Assembly: GCA_949358305.1 (NCBI GenBank)
Contig: OX442314.1
Coordinates: 51,406,581-51,470,580 of the forward strand
Reading direction: 5' to 3'
Source of the DNA: Strigamia acuminata
Taxonomy: Eukaryota > Arthropoda > Chilopoda > Geophilomorpha > Linotaeniidae
DNA length: 64,000 nucleotides
The notes under the pieces were generated by a model, which saw only the letters and a program-made list of their open reading frames with translations, had not been told where the DNA came from and did no database searches. Of the stretch, positions 1 to 11,374 are shown one piece after another; positions within the stretch are counted from its first letter, which is position 1, and every line of letters starts with the position of its first letter. The position numbers and the translations under genes are program-made.

Positions 1-723
1 GCTTCCGAATCCCGCCCGAATCTTTCCGAATCCCACCCGAATCTTTCCGAATCCCACCCGAATCTTTCCGAATCCCACCGAATCTTCGAATCTCGAATCT
101 TTAAGTTGTATACAAATCGAGAAAAATAAAAACAAAATTTATGATTAAAAAATGTAATAATATTTTTACAAGAAACTTCCTTGAAATTGTCCTTGAAATT
201 GTCCGTAAAATCATCATCGGAAGAAATTATACCTGCGCACCTCGCTGCGCGGTATCTGCGCATGCGCATTTACGATTTAGCGCGAACTTCAAATTAATCC
301 CGGAATCGAGCCCGGAATTCATCATTGTTCGCAATTGTGATTGCATTTGATTGCGTGCTATTTTACCTCGTATTTTACCACATTTCACTAAGAGTTAAAA
401 TTAAAATTAAAAAACATTCCCACTTCACTAAATTTATTTGAAAAAAATCATATGAATCTTTCTGAATCCCATCCGAATCCCGCCGAATCCCACCGAATCC
501 CGCCGAATCCCACCGAATCCCATCCGAATCTCCCCGAATCTCATTCGAATCCCCCCCGAATCCCCCGAATCTATCCGAATCCCCCCGAATCCCAGCCGAA
601 TCCCCCGAATCTTTCCGAATCTTTCCGAATCTTTCCGAATCTTTCCGAATCCCATCCGAATCTTTCGAATTCCAAAGAAGATTCGAATCTCTGACAAGCA
701 GATTCTGATTGTCGCACCCCTCG
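1..723. mobile_element. hAT-like MITE, copy 1 (left end outside window)
   Basis: This is the same element as the complete copy at 13507-14265, and base 1 corresponds to its base 37, so only the first 36 bp are missing. Its length matches the other copy exactly, so no indels are needed. It contains two blocks of CCGAATC-type short repeats in the same orientation, separated by about 350 bp of AT-rich DNA, and it ends in TGTCGCACCCCTCG, the terminal inverted repeat. It has no coding capacity; ORFs inside it are repeat artefacts. Confidence 0.85.
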
Positions 724-750
724 CTAAAATCCAAAAAGTTCATTAATTCT

Positions 751-1630
751 GAAGATTGGTTCTATCTTTACACGAAACTCGTGTTTTTTCAAATGTAAAC
801 CCCGTAGACGTAACTCTACGTTGCAGGTTGGAGGCACACTGGTTTGTTTGATCAGATTGGTATTTCCGATGGCCTTTTTCTCATTGATCTGTTTCAGCTT
901 TCTACTATTTCAGTTCGAGTATTTGTGTTACCGATGCTCAAAGCTGGGTTTTGGTCAAAAACTGGAAAAATGTCACAAGTTGCGGTAAATTATATCGTTT
1001 CTCGATGGAAGGCAGAGACGGCAGACATCTTGGATCTGGTTGTATTTCCGATGCTTTTTTAATTTGTTTCATTTATCCTCAATTTCAATTCCAGCATTTT
1101 TTATTACCGACGTTCTTGCTTTCTCGGAATTGCATTTTCGTTAAAAACGAGAGAAATTCCAATGTACTTTTAACTTTGGGTCTACCGAATTGAAAGTTGT
1201 CCAAACGTTTCTCACTGCATTTATCAAACACTTCTGGAGTCCAATAATCTCAGCATTAACATAGTTAAATGAAAAAATTTTCGGGAATATTTTCATTTTT
1301 TAAATCTAATGTTGCTTATCTTAAATTGTTCCAATTGATGACTCGCATTTCGATTTAATGATGTGGTCTTTGTTAAATGTGACCAAACAAGTTTAGTGTT
1401 TTTTTCGGGGGTGTAAAATCCAACTCTCTACCTCCACGGGGTCACCCCTGGATAAACTGATGACTCAATTAGTCTGACAGTGAAACCAGAAGAGAGCTCT
1501 GGTCAATCTCTAATTCCTCTAATATCTATTTCTTAACATTATTTCCTGGGTTTTGAATCGAGTCCTGTACGACTGCATTCCTACATTTACGCAGCATTTA
1601 CATGAGTGTATTGTAAGCCCACATTGCCAA
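751..1630 (+). repeat. Recurrent noncoding unit, copy 1
   Basis: Three short blocks recur in order here and near 22.3-23.0 kb. Block 1 (751-806) starts GAAGATTG and ends TGTAAACCCCGTA. Block 2 (1437-1504) contains GGTCACCCCTGG, CTGATGACT and the hairpin CCAGAAGAGAGCTCTGG. Block 3 (1608-1625) contains ATTGTAAGCCCACATT. The sequence between the blocks is diverged, so the blocks look selected or are conserved parts of an old repeat. No long ORF is conserved. It could be a structured noncoding RNA locus or the remains of a non-autonomous transposon. Confidence 0.5.
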
Positions 1631-1844
1631 ATGATAGTCGCATTAGCAACATCAGGAAATATCCAATTATCGAAGGAATTTTTTATTTTAGAAAGACTTT
1701 CAGTCCACATTTCCTTTTCTCTTATTACTCTTTGGTAGCTTCATCCGAATCGTTCCTGCCCGTTAGATTGGTGTGCATATTATTCCAATATTGCTTACTT
1801 AGTAATCCTAGGTCGTATTACGGTAAATCAAAGTTGGTGGTTTC

Positions 1845-2108
1845 CTAGGAAAGTCGTGTAAGCATGCAGTGTACTTCTGCTGGTATTGGTACAAACCATA
1901 TTTTCTGATGAAGCTTTGGAACAGCTTCCGAATTCCTCAACCGATCGGAGGATCCTTGACGATTTGGAAACATTAATAGTTGCACCAAAGTGGATGGGAA
2001 GGCAAAAACATTCTTATTATAGAATTGTATCTTGACTGGGCAAAAATCGATTAGTGTGTCATGTAGCCATGATGTCCTCCTTGGTGTCGGCATCAGTAAT
2101 GCCTCCAT
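1845..2108 (-). pseudogene. Ulp1/SENP-like (C48) protease fragment
   Basis: The minus-strand ORF carries a pattern typical of Ulp1-type cysteine proteases: a W..DTLIDF segment, then VFAFPSTLVQ, then a WFVPI segment followed by a His. The order resembles the SENP fold up to the catalytic histidine strand, but the Trp that normally follows His is replaced by Cys and the catalytic Asp/Cys region is absent. A related fragment with the same order of motifs lies at about 9700-10020. I infer a decayed, probably transposon-derived protease piece. Homology is by eye and could be coincidental. Confidence 0.35.
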
Positions 2109-2529
2109 TTCGAAAGCTTAGTTTTTATAGTTGGGCGTAAAACGGTGTTGTGACCCTGAATCTAACTCTAATTTAAACCTAACTTAATTTAATTAAAGAT
2201 GGAGTGAATTACAATCAAGATTGAGAATATTTATAAAGACAATTAATATTCTCAAAAAATACAATTATTTATTTTTGAATCTTGACTATAATAGTCTTAA
2301 ATTAACTTAACATTAATTTTACATGACATAATAAATACTAAAATGACTAGTTATAAGTAAATTAATTAATAAATGGAAATAATAAATAATATTAGAAAAT
2401 GGTGGTGACGATGGCTTGCTTCGAACAGATTGAGAAAAGCAAAATCTCAACTAGGAACGAATTGGTCGTGTCAAGTCTCTGGTCGATTACCTTTGAAAAC
2501 AATTCATGTTTCTAATAAAGCTCTAATAT

Positions 2530-2940
2530 TATTGGGATGTAATAAAAAATAATTTATCTGATGGTCGAGCCCTTTGTGGCAGCCATCAATTGCTCCTACG
2601 CAATTGATCATGCCAAACTGGCTTTCAAAACCATTGACAATGTCTAAAAAATGTTAAGCATTTGGACATGCAAGAAATAATCTACCCAATCTTTCATTGC
2701 CACTTCTACAAAATAAATGGACATATTTGTAAACGCAGGTGTTCTTTGGCGGAGCTGTCTGTAGGAAACCTTTATATTTGCTAAATATTCGTCGTCGGAT
2801 TGTTCCGGAAGAATCCATGCGATCAGGAGGTCGCTGGGGTCGCGGTATCCGTGTCTGTCGTTAATGGAGTATCTTAAGAAAGACATGTCATTAATATTGG
2901 ATGAAAATAGTTGATTTGTCTGTGTTGAGAAGCATCCCAA
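2530..2940 (-). pseudogene. PIF/Harbinger-type transposase remnant
   Basis: Reading the minus strand across a frame change near 2640 gives a segment with FGMINCVGAIDGCH. This matches the G.IGAIDGTH block around the first catalytic Asp of PIF/Harbinger (HARBI1-like) transposases. The preceding 98-codon ORF (2644-2940) is in another frame and may hold upstream sequence. Stops and frame changes show it is dead. No terminal repeats were located. Confidence 0.45.
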
Positions 2941-3036
2941 AGACGGTCATTAGGCACTGAGCAATGTCGGTGAGTGAGAGAGTAACAACATCTTTAAAGG
3001 AGATGTATCTGTCATCTCCGAGGTAGACGTCTTTGT

Positions 3037-3130
3037 TAGGAAACTGTTCTTATAGCTCCCTTATTATCTTCTGTTGCTCTAAGATGTCTTCGGTAGGAAA
3101 CTGTTCTTATAGCTCCCTTATTATCTTCTG
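3037..3130. repeat. 57-bp direct tandem duplication
   Basis: A segment beginning TAGGAAACTGTTC and ending TATCTTCTG occurs at 3037-3073 and again at 3094-3130 with the same spacer sequence type. It is a simple local duplication. A short GCT/GCTG run follows. The rest of 2940-3790 shows no gene. Confidence 0.7.
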
Positions 3131-3798
3131 CAGCTAGTTGCTGCTGCTGCTCTTAGTATTCATAAAGCCAGAAGGTCATATTCTGAAAATGGCACCAGAG
3201 GACGTGGTGGCCGGATGCAGGGCAATAGACAAATTCAAAACATTATTCAAAAGCTGGATTCAAGTTAAAAGTTGTAATAGCTTCAAACAGTAGTTAAATA
3301 GTTGCAATGCAAACACTAATTGTATTTGACAAAGTCATAAATTATATAATCAATACATTGTAGCAAACGGACACTGGACTGGACATTATCATGTTTGATT
3401 TCGTTCGCTGATGAATGAGTCTGGTTCTCCAATGAACCTTGTGTTCAGTATTTGGCAAGACCTCTCTTACTTGCTGGCTGCCACATGTCTTTGATGAACA
3501 TTCAATCAAAACTAAACCTCTGCTTTTTTAGGAAAAGAAAACTGCTGTTTATTCAGTGGATGCATGTATGCAAGTGAAATAAAAAGAACACTTTTTAGCA
3601 TAAGTAAATATGCAACAATTGGATTACAAGAGAAATTACAATTATCACTAGGTGAAACATCACATAATAAGAGAATTCTAACCATGCATTATGACAAATA
3701 GCATGTGTGTCTAAATTTAGTAACAAATAAGATTTAGAACAGTACATAAAATAGGTTTAAAAAAGGTTTACGTGTTTTGATTTAGGCATAAAAAATTA

Positions 3799-4326
3799 TC
3801 AATAAGACAAAATTATTAACATCCCATGAAACACATTAAATGCCCAAATGGCTAGCAAGAGTCTTCGTAGGAGAATTTGTATGGCATTAAAAGTCTTACT
3901 TCTTAGCATAAACACACAGATCATATAACAGACCCGCAAGGCTTCCGTGGAAATATCTTGGTGGCTATTTCCACCCACTGGTAAAAACATGTTAAAGAAG
4001 CTTTATTTATTTATACCACATGCATGTTGCTTAAATTGTGAGCTAACAAGGGACACTAACGTAGATAGAATTACCTTTTCATTTAAGCTATCATACACCT
4101 CTAAATTTATAGGTTTCTTGGTAAAATAACCTGCAAGAGTTATGAAATGAATCCCAATATCATAAATTTGTACAAACACCCCACATTCTGGTAAAATGTC
4201 TAAGATATATGGAACAGCAAATGTATTAGTTGCAACACCAAACCTACCCAAACTTGTGAGGCCATAAACCCCTGGACATTTTTCTGTCAAAAGCAACAGA
4301 CAGTGATTTAAAATAGAATGATTCAA
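3799..4326 (-). CDS. Unidentified coding-like segments
   Basis: Two minus-strand ORFs (4326-4003, 107 codons; 3990-3799, 63 codons) have ordinary protein-like composition, with mixed hydrophobic helices and few low-complexity runs. The first ends 12 bp before the second's ATG. They could be exons or a broken ORF of one gene transcribed right to left. I do not recognise the family. The hydrophobic stretch in the second ORF could form a membrane helix. No clear splice consensus joins them, so this may be a decayed gene or transposon piece. Confidence 0.25.
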
Positions 4327-4457
4327 CCTTCTTACAAAATTCCGTAACGTGAATGATGAGTCTAGGACTTAAATTGGACTTGTTATTTTCGACTTATAAA
4401 GTTATAAGAATATACGCAGGAAAAATAACAAATTCTCGCATAAAGAAGCATTCCTTG

Positions 4458-4930
4458 TTAATCCAATTCGGAGTCCTCTAATAACTCTTCTGCGAAAGGA
4501 GTGGTCTTAAAAGTGAAGGTAGGCGGTACTTCTACTACGACGTTATTAAGGGTCCCTTCTGACTCAACGTTACTTGCAAGCGGATCCACTAAAGATTGAG
4601 GCTGCTCTTGGCGAAATACCTCCAACGGGTCAGGTCCGCCTAAAGGGATGACGCTGTTTGGTGCCTTTTCCGCATATAAAAGATGGTGATCTGGTAACCC
4701 CGAATGCCATCCATTTCGGATAGATGAGTGCGTATCGTATGAGATGAAGTACAAGAGTCTAAATTAATCTATGGCACCAACTAGGGGCAGCCAGTGTTGA
4801 AGACGTGGACGCTTCTTCCATTGGAATCCATTTGGGCAACCTTTCCACTAACGGATCTTTAATTGGGACTCGCTGAGGCACCATCACACTGCCTAATGGG
4901 GTGTTAACTCTGTCGCGTCCTACCTGGTGA
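4458..4930 (-). CDS. Unidentified coding-like segments antisense to WDR33-like start
   Basis: Two minus-strand stretches read like protein: about 4900-4759, ending in a proline- and acid-containing tail, and 4754-4458 (98 codons, acidic C-terminus [10 protein letters not shown]). Both contain a related PLG..DPL type phrase, so they may be repeats within one protein or successive exons. I do not recognise the product. The first overlaps the beginning of the plus-strand WDR33-like ORF, and only one of the two strands need be real there. Confidence 0.25.
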
Positions 4931-6177
4931 TAGGGGTGCGTTCGCACAAAAGCGCCGTGACGGACGTAAAGTGGAACCGGAACGGCAATTGGCTGTTGAC
5001 GGCGTCCAGAGATAATCTCGTTAAGTTGTTTGACGTGCGCAAGGCGAGTCCGGAAGTGCGCACGTTTCGGGGACACAAGAAGGGGGTGTCGAGTCTCGCG
5101 TGGCATCCGATCCACGAGACGTTGTTTTGCAGCGGCGGGTCGGACGGCGCGGTGCTCTTCTGGGACGTGGGCGCCGACGCGGAGGTCGGGGCGATGGAGA
5201 ATGCGCACGACGGCATCGTGTGGTCGCTGGCGTGGCATCCGGTCGGACATATCTTGTGTTCCGGGTCGAATGATCACTCGAGTAAGTTCTGGACGAGGAG
5301 TTCGCCCGGCGATAAAATGCAGGACAAATACAACACGAATTCAGGCGCAGTGGCGGCAGCGGTTGTGTCTGAGAATGACGAACCGGTGTTTAGAGAGTCC
5401 GATCTGGTTATTCCGGGGTTGGAAATGGACGCGATGAGTCCAGAAGAAACGAAAGATGAAGTGGTGGAAGCGCCGGTGGTCAATGCGCGCCATTTTGAAT
5501 CGGATTTGCAGGTCAAAGTGCCGTACTCGAAGCCAATTGCGCGCGAGTTTCAAGAGGAGTGGATGCGTCCGGTGGAACATAAAACGCCGCTGCTTGCTAC
5601 GCCGACGACTGGTGAGCAAATGGCGGATGTTTGGCGGAAAGCTGATGGTGGGAATGACAATTTCCGTTGTCCTCGAGATGGGTTCCAGTTCCAACAAATT
5701 CAATTCAATCAAATAGACCACCGAAGGTCGTTTGGCAATGAGAGAGGAGGTGAGTTGTGTGCACGGAATGAAGACCCGCGGTTGAGACGTCGTGGCGATT
5801 TTCGTGGTTTTCCGCCGACGGATCGACAAATGCCGGCTGTGTGGCTGAGACCGGAAAGTCCAAATCCCGATTTTCGTCGTCCTCAAGATGGATTTCAGTT
5901 CCAGCAAAGGGATATTCCTGATGGGTTTGAATTCCATCAAATGGACCACCGACGGTCGTTTGGCGACAACGATTTTAGGTTTCAGCGCAGTAATGAGAGA
6001 AGAAATGATTTCCCGAACGAGAACCCACGGTTGAGACATCGTGGAGGTCGTTCGGATAACCGTAACGAGAGAGATTTTCGTGTGAGAGAAAGTAATAGTA
6101 ATAAAAGGAATTGGGAGAATGACGATCAGGGCGGTTCGAGAAAACGTGGTAGAGGTCGAGGTGGACGATACAATTGA
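4927..6177 (+). CDS. WDR33: WDR33-like cleavage/polyadenylation factor, 5'-incomplete, intronless
   Basis: WDR33 is the CPSF subunit that helps recognise the AAUAAA signal during mRNA 3' processing. The uninterrupted reading frame gives three WD repeats with near-family wording ([40 protein letters not shown], then W.R..PGDKM), equivalent to the last repeats of the WDR33 propeller. Homology begins abruptly at the His-Lys near 4939. Upstream WD repeats are missing and there is no ATG at the start; 4927 is a GTG and the frame is open back to about 4891. The C-terminal half (about residues 140-416) has repeated DHRRSFG and QFQQ motifs, and the protein ends in an RGG-rich tail ([10 protein letters not shown]). 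A polyadenylation signal AATAAA lies at 6252. It may be a truncated retrocopy, or its 5' exons lie elsewhere behind the AG at about 4933. Confidence 0.8.
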   Translation: MIGVRSHKSAVTDVKWNRNGNWLLTASRDNLVKLFDVRKASPEVRTFRGHKKGVSSLAWHPIHETLFCSGGSDGAVLFWDVGADAEVGAMENAHDGIVWSLAWHPVGHILCSGSNDHSSKFWTRSSPGDKMQDKYNTNSGAVAAAVVSENDEPVFRESDLVIPGLEMDAMSPEETKDEVVEAPVVNARHFESDLQVKVPYSKPIAREFQEEWMRPVEHKTPLLATPTTGEQMADVWRKADGGNDNFRCPRDGFQFQQIQFNQIDHRRSFGNERGGELCARNEDPRLRRRGDFRGFPPTDRQMPAVWLRPESPNPDFRRPQDGFQFQQRDIPDGFEFHQMDHRRSFGDNDFRFQRSNERRNDFPNENPRLRHRGGRSDNRNERDFRVRESNSNKRNWENDDQGGSRKRGRGRGGRYN

Positions 6178-6251
6178 GATCTGTGTTGCTGATTTATAAT
6201 TTTTGCTTGACCTTTTCTGTCTACCGTATTTGTTAAATTTTTGCTATTTAA

Positions 6252-6257
6252 AATAAA
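6252..6257 (+). promoter_or_regulatory. Poly(A) signal of WDR33-like gene
   Basis: AATAAA lies 75 bp after the WDR33-like stop codon, in an AT-rich 3' flank. Confidence 0.5.
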
Positions 6258-6478
6258 AATATGTATAAATCGATTGAAATTGTATAATTGTATAAAAAAT
6301 CAATCAAATTAAATCAAAATTTTGCCTCAATTTGTTAATCCACAAATTAAATTTCCAATAAACATTCAGACAAAACCTCGGAAATAACTTTTCACGGCAC
6401 TATTAGACTTTTTGGGTCACAATCGCACGTTTATCCAACGTTCATCGTGCGTAATGTTTTCGTTGAAGCTGAATTTTC

Positions 6479-6520
6479 TATATAAGCAATTTGATTTGAA
6501 TTTTAATTAGTTAGTCGTTC
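6479..6520 (+). promoter_or_regulatory. TATA-type core promoter of THOC5-like gene
   Basis: TATATAA at 6479-6485 is followed about 30 bp later by TTAGTTAGTCGTTCGG, a plausible initiator region. The ATG of the THOC5-like ORF lies at 6551, giving a 5' UTR of roughly 40 nt. The presence of its own core promoter argues that the copy is expressed. Confidence 0.5.
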
Positions 6521-6550
6521 GGTTACACAATCCTCTGCTGCAACAAAAGA

Positions 6551-7243
6551 ATGGATCCTGATCACGAAAGAGAAGTTTTTGTCAGTCGGGTTCCGCAGGA
6601 TGTTTGGGCGTACGAGGACGAAGTTGCATCTAAGAAGCATAATCCGCAACTGTATAAACAAACGTGCTTGGAGATTAAAAACGCAATGACGGAAATACTA
6701 GAATTGAAGATGAAAAAGATTCCCCCGCTGGAATTAACGGAAAAACGAATCGAAACGTCTCTTATGTTCGTTACTCTGAAGTCCTTAAATCGGTTCGATA
6801 AGATACAAACCAAACAGTGCAGAGACGCAACGAGCGAAGCGAAATGCCGAATTGATGGTTTACAAGTCGAGTTGGAAAATCTTTTATACGAAAACCATCA
6901 ACTTGACAAACAAATCGACGAATGTTCACAGTTTGAATCAAAACATGAGGAAATCCAACTCGCGCCGGTCGAGGAATTCGGCACGACCACACCGATGCAA
7001 ATCGATGACGAAATTGATGATCAACATCTACTCATGCTCGATCGTTTGGATCGGGAATTGGAGCAGAGAAAACAGCTCGTCGAAGAATATAAAGAAGGGA
7101 ATTTACTGAGAGAGAAATTAAGTTGCGAAATTAAGACGAAACAGGAATATTTGTACAAGTTGGAGTCGAAATTAACGGGCGCTTTGCGTGGTTTCAAACC
7201 AGTGCAAGAACATTTAGATACGACTATGTCAGGTGACTTGTGA
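6551..7243 (+). CDS. THOC5: THOC5-like protein, short single-exon form
   Basis: THOC5 is a subunit of the THO/TREX complex that couples transcription to mRNA export. The 230-aa product aligns along the N-terminal coiled-coil part of THOC5: LYKQTC near residue 35, TLKSLNR, a heptad-rich LQVELENLLYE segment, ESKHEEI, EEFG, LDRLDRELEQRKQLVEEY, and PVQEHL near the end. THOC5 proteins usually run to several hundred residues more; here a stop follows at MSGDL with no sign of the C-terminal domain downstream. It is therefore an intronless, C-terminally truncated copy that could bind THOC7 through the coiled coil. The ATG is the first in frame, 65 bp after a TATA box. Confidence 0.85.
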   Translation: MDPDHEREVFVSRVPQDVWAYEDEVASKKHNPQLYKQTCLEIKNAMTEILELKMKKIPPLELTEKRIETSLMFVTLKSLNRFDKIQTKQCRDATSEAKCRIDGLQVELENLLYENHQLDKQIDECSQFESKHEEIQLAPVEEFGTTTPMQIDDEIDDQHLLMLDRLDRELEQRKQLVEEYKEGNLLREKLSCEIKTKQEYLYKLESKLTGALRGFKPVQEHLDTTMSGDL

Positions 7244-7332
7244 GATTCCTTTTGCTTATAGAATTTATAGATTAAACTAAAAAAAAGTGTGTGGACAGGC
7301 GGAGCATTTCTTTCTTTACTGGTACATTCATT

Positions 7333-7338
7333 AATAAA
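7333..7338 (+). promoter_or_regulatory. Poly(A) signal of THOC5-like gene
   Basis: AATAAA is found 90 bp after the stop codon. Confidence 0.5.
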
Positions 7339-7453
7339 ATTTCTTTAAGTAAATATATTTCATTTTAATTTTTTGCAGTACATAATATACATAATATTAC
7401 ATAATATCTGTCGAAATCTAAAGAACGAAATCCGAAAGAGAGTACAGTAGTTT

Positions 7454-7925
7454 GAAGATTGCTTCTACCTTTATCACAAACCCGCGTTTTCTAGAATGTA
7501 AACCCCGTAGACTTGAGTCGTTGTTTCTTCTCGCATCGAAGCAATTTCGGTTCGGTATTTGTCCCAATTTCCCGTGGTTTTCCCGTCGTATTTATGCAGT
7601 ATATAATCAATGAATAACCGAGGTACTAGATTAATGCTGGATTGCGAGTCAATGGTTTGATTCGAGGTAACATTTCTTCGTGGTCGAAAGTGTCATTTCG
7701 CACGCCATTTTCATCTCATGTTCTTTTTTGAATTCGTGCATTTTTATGTGTTCGTTAATTCTCAGAATCACCTTTGTTTTTCGAATTATATCCAGGCATA
7801 ACCAAGGAACTGGATTAAGACAGGATTTTGAGACAATGGTTTGATTTGGTTAAGATTTCTCTTTTTCTATTCATTTATTCTGTGATAATGGTGACAAATC
7901 GTTTGGGTGTTGTAAGCCTGCATTC
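7454..7925 (+). repeat. Recurrent noncoding unit, copy 2
   Basis: Block 1 (7454-7509; GAAGATTG ... TGTAAACCCCGTA) and block 3 (7908-7925; GTTGTAAGCCTGCATTC) are present in the same orientation as in copies 1 and 4. Block 2 is not recognisable. Block 1 begins 211 bp after the THOC5-like stop codon. Confidence 0.45.
7612..7862. repeat. Diverged direct repeat about 185 bp apart
   Basis: The segment around 7612-7677 (ATAACCGAGGTACTAGATTA ... AATGGTTTGATT) recurs in diverged form at 7797-7862 (ATAACCAAGGAACTGGATTA ... AATGGTTTGATT). It lies inside the noncoding unit and suggests an internal duplication. Confidence 0.6.
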
Positions 7926-7929
7926 GAAT

Positions 7930-9620
7930 ATGTGAGTGTAGCATTCCCCAATTTGATTAAAATTGAAACGTGCAGATTTAAATGCAATTTGGGTCACCCA
8001 GAAATAATATTTTGATGAAATTGATAAATGATGCATTTTCGCCACTCAAATAATCTTATTTATTATTACTGAATTCTTATTCTTAATTTTAAAGAACTTA
8101 TTTTCTTTCAATTTTCCATTTGTTTTCGACGTTTTAAATTTAATGTGCGCTGCAAACATAAAAAAACCATAAAAAATTGGTATTGTAAAATGTAAATGTG
8201 CATTCCAATCTAATGTAATGGGTGCCCGGTCGCCATGTTGACTGAAAATTTTTACCTTTGCAAAATAGACATGTTGATTCCCCAGTGTATAAATTTTGTT
8301 GTTGGGTGTGATCCCACGACAACTTGATGGTTTTTAATTTATCAGCAACCTCTTTCCATCCTGTTCACAATTCCAGCAGTGCTAGTCATTTAAACAGGAT
8401 TTATACATTTTATTCATCCCTAAATTTGTCTAATCTTGGAAAATTATATGCTAAAAATATAATATCATAAAGTAATGAAGTGTGATAAACAATCCATTTG
8501 CGCTTGCTCTGTATGTGCGTCTGTTGCGAGTATATAAGTTCTTCATCTATGATATTTACAGAATTAACTGATTTTCGAATTTCATGGAGAGTGGAGAGGC
8601 GGACCAATAAAAATTGATCTCTGGGTTTAAAAAAATTAAATAAATAATAATAACCTACACCATTTATTCTTGAGTCTATTGATTAGAAATAAATTAAACG
8701 AAATAAAAATGAAGAAACAGGCAACATTAAAGCGTGGGGTACGGAATGCCACACATGCATGATGGCAAAGACATCTATAGTTAGTTAATTCTTAATTTAT
8801 TTAATCTGTTAGCTAGGTTTTCTTCATCGGCACCACCTGCCGTTTCTCCTTCGTTTAGGTGGGCACCAATGAGCTTTTCTAAATTGTTATTAACTATCTG
8901 AAAAATAAAAGAAAAGTAGTAAATTGCCACCATTACAGGTGGATTATTGAAAATGGTATTTTCAGACAAAAAAAATTGGCGAAGAATTAAAATTATAAAA
9001 AAGATCCTAAACAGCTATTAACTATTAAATTAAAAATTACATGAACAGTTTGGTTGGTGTTAGTATTAGTTGGCCCTCTACTAGAGCAAGGTCCCATCCA
9101 TCATAGGAGAACAAATGGCAATGGTGCAACCATTGCATCCTAAGATTGGGTGTCCACATAAGTGTTTGAGTGCTTGCCATCTGTTAGAAATTCCTCAAAA
9201 CAATAAGTGGGACTTTGCGTTCTGAAGACCAGAAGACCAAATGAACTAACCAATGGCCAATTATTTCGATTGGCCCCAAAGGTAATTACTCATAATATCT
9301 ACGTGGCATGGCATGGCAGCTTGAGGTCACCATCCATGAGATATCTTATAGCGAAGTATAGGATTTGTTAGACCTTAAACAATGCATGTTGGTGAGGAAA
9401 GTTGAGAAAAAACAGGTTTTTCAAGTGTTGCATTAATTGACCAATATGGCCGCTCGAGTTTATTAACTTGAAGTCATTTAAACAAGTTGAACAGAACAAA
9501 TCATTAGACACTTTAAAGAAGCGAATCTTATATAATCTTAGATAAGTTTAAACAATAACGAACATATCTGCAAAATGAATATGGCGATACATTTGGCCCA
9601 ATTGCGAAATAATTACACAA
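7930..9620. other. AT-rich intergenic DNA
   Basis: I see no supportable gene. Short ORFs here have stop-to-stop lengths expected by chance. No clear transposon ends were noticed. Confidence 0.6.
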
Positions 9621-9628
9621 TGAGTTAT

Positions 9629-10249
9629 TTAAGTAAAACAAGTACAGCAAGTGTATTGCAGTGAAGTCTGCAAAATACTACACAAGGCAAATCGCGCATA
9701 ACGACATGTCAACGCACTGTGCTCCGGAATTCCAATTGGGATGATCCGAATCGTGTGTTGCCGTTTTGGAAAACACCCACACATTACACGCGCATCCACA
9801 CACTGACGTTTTAGCTTGAACTGAACGGCTGCAGTCGGGAAGGCAAAGACCTTTGAATATTGCGGATCAGTTGTCAAGATGTTGGAGTAATAATCCACGA
9901 GCGAATCATAAGTCCAAGATTCTATTCCAGGAGTCAATCGGAGCAAGGCACACGTTTCTCCGGCCATTGCTACTACGGTCCTATCCGCCATTGCAAAGCA
10001 CTCCATCTTGGTTCTCCAACTCGTTCTACTCGAGGCGTAAAGTCCTTGAAAACTTAATAAACATCCGATTTCTTCTTCATCGGAAACATCATCCATAAAT
10101 AACGGGTTGCATCGTTGATTATTGCGAGTAGATAAGATAGAATCGACGCGCGAGGGTCCCCAAACGTCCTTGTGTAGTAGATCGAGGGGCTTAGAGTCAG
10201 GTGGATAAGAAGTACACGTTGATTTGGCGGGGCGGCAGTCATTACACAA
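9629..10249 (-). pseudogene. Ty1/Copia integrase remnant joined to Ulp1-like protease fragment
   Basis: The first part of this minus-strand ORF (about 10249-10060) has C..C...K, then PLDLLHKDVWGPS and a degraded LFMDD segment. This is the wording around the zinc motif and first catalytic Asp of Copia integrase. The later part (about 10020-9700) carries W.YDSLVDYY, VFAFPTAAVQ and an IIPI segment followed by His, resembling Ulp1/SENP proteases and the fragment at 1845-2108. The two pieces are in one frame but probably reflect a chimeric, decayed insertion. Neither domain is complete. Confidence 0.5.
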
Positions 10250-11374
10250 AAGTTGTATATTTACTGGGGTTGAGTTTTATTGCTTTAAAACATGTACAAA
10301 AGAGGCTCCGATTGGAGCAAACACATATCTTTCCGTCTCATCATCATCAGCTGCACCCAAAGTGGGGGACTTTAACCAAACTAAATAATGAACAAAATCC
10401 AACCCATCTTAAATTATTAATAAGACATAAAATAAAAGTTAATAACACTAAACACTATAATCAAATCTATAAAATGCAAATAATAAATGTGAATATTATT
10501 AAATCAAGAAATAAAAAAATGAGAAAATAAAATGACACATTTAAGGGAATGTGAACCCTTTGTAAAACGCCAGTTTTGACAGGAATTGCAACTCGTCATG
10601 AGAAGCAACACAACGGTGGTTATGAACGCTATTTACCGTGGCCTAAAGTCATTCAAATTTGACTCGGAAGCTGACTCAAGTGACGATTCAGATAATTCTG
10701 GACCACCACTTAACCGAGACCGGTGCGTAATAATTCGATGTGGTGATGCTGCTTAAAAAGGATTTTTTTCATCCACAAAAAGTACACGTGTTCACTTTAA
10801 CTTCCATCAGTGCTGCGTATTTCTTCCCCGATCAATCACCGGTGACTTTGCAGTCTCTTGGTAAAGTAAACTACATACTAAGTTTGCAGACATTGTTGTT
10901 TCATGTCTGGCTGCAACAGCCTTAGGAATAGATGCAGTTACTTGCCTATTCTTTTATTCTACCCACCTATTGTTGATTATTCGGCTAGGTTTGGTTAGTC
11001 TAGAATGAAATAAAGAGTCATTTCTTCTTAATAAATGAAACCTGGCAATGCAGCCATTTTATTTCGCTTGCATGAGAGACTTGTCATGACCAGTGTGACC
11101 AACTGGGGCCGAAATTACAATTACTGGTATAATTGTTGGCAACATGGTGACTTGAATTATGGAAACTAAGAATGTTGGATGCTTTTAAAAAGACTTATAC
11201 AATAATAACATAAAATAATGAAACCAAGTTTTTTAAATAAACTCTCAATTTTAATAAAACACTTTATGGAAAAGAACGGAGTGATTCTGACCCGGAATCA
11301 CTTTACAATATGGTATGAAATGAATAGATACAATGCGAGCTGCGCTCGTCTTCAAGAACAGTTTTCACGTTAGC
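10250..11374. other. AT-rich intergenic DNA
   Basis: No gene, terminal repeats or tandem array could be supported in this stretch. Confidence 0.55.

Noticed and set aside
375-743. ORFs on both strands of the MITE arrays (also at 13395-14239)
   Set aside because: They are produced by translating the CCGAATC repeats, appear in several frames and lack any domain.
1437-1504. C/D-box snoRNA in the noncoding unit (TGATGA and CTGA motifs)
   Set aside because: The D box is not kept in copy 4 (CTCA) and no terminal stem brings the boxes together.
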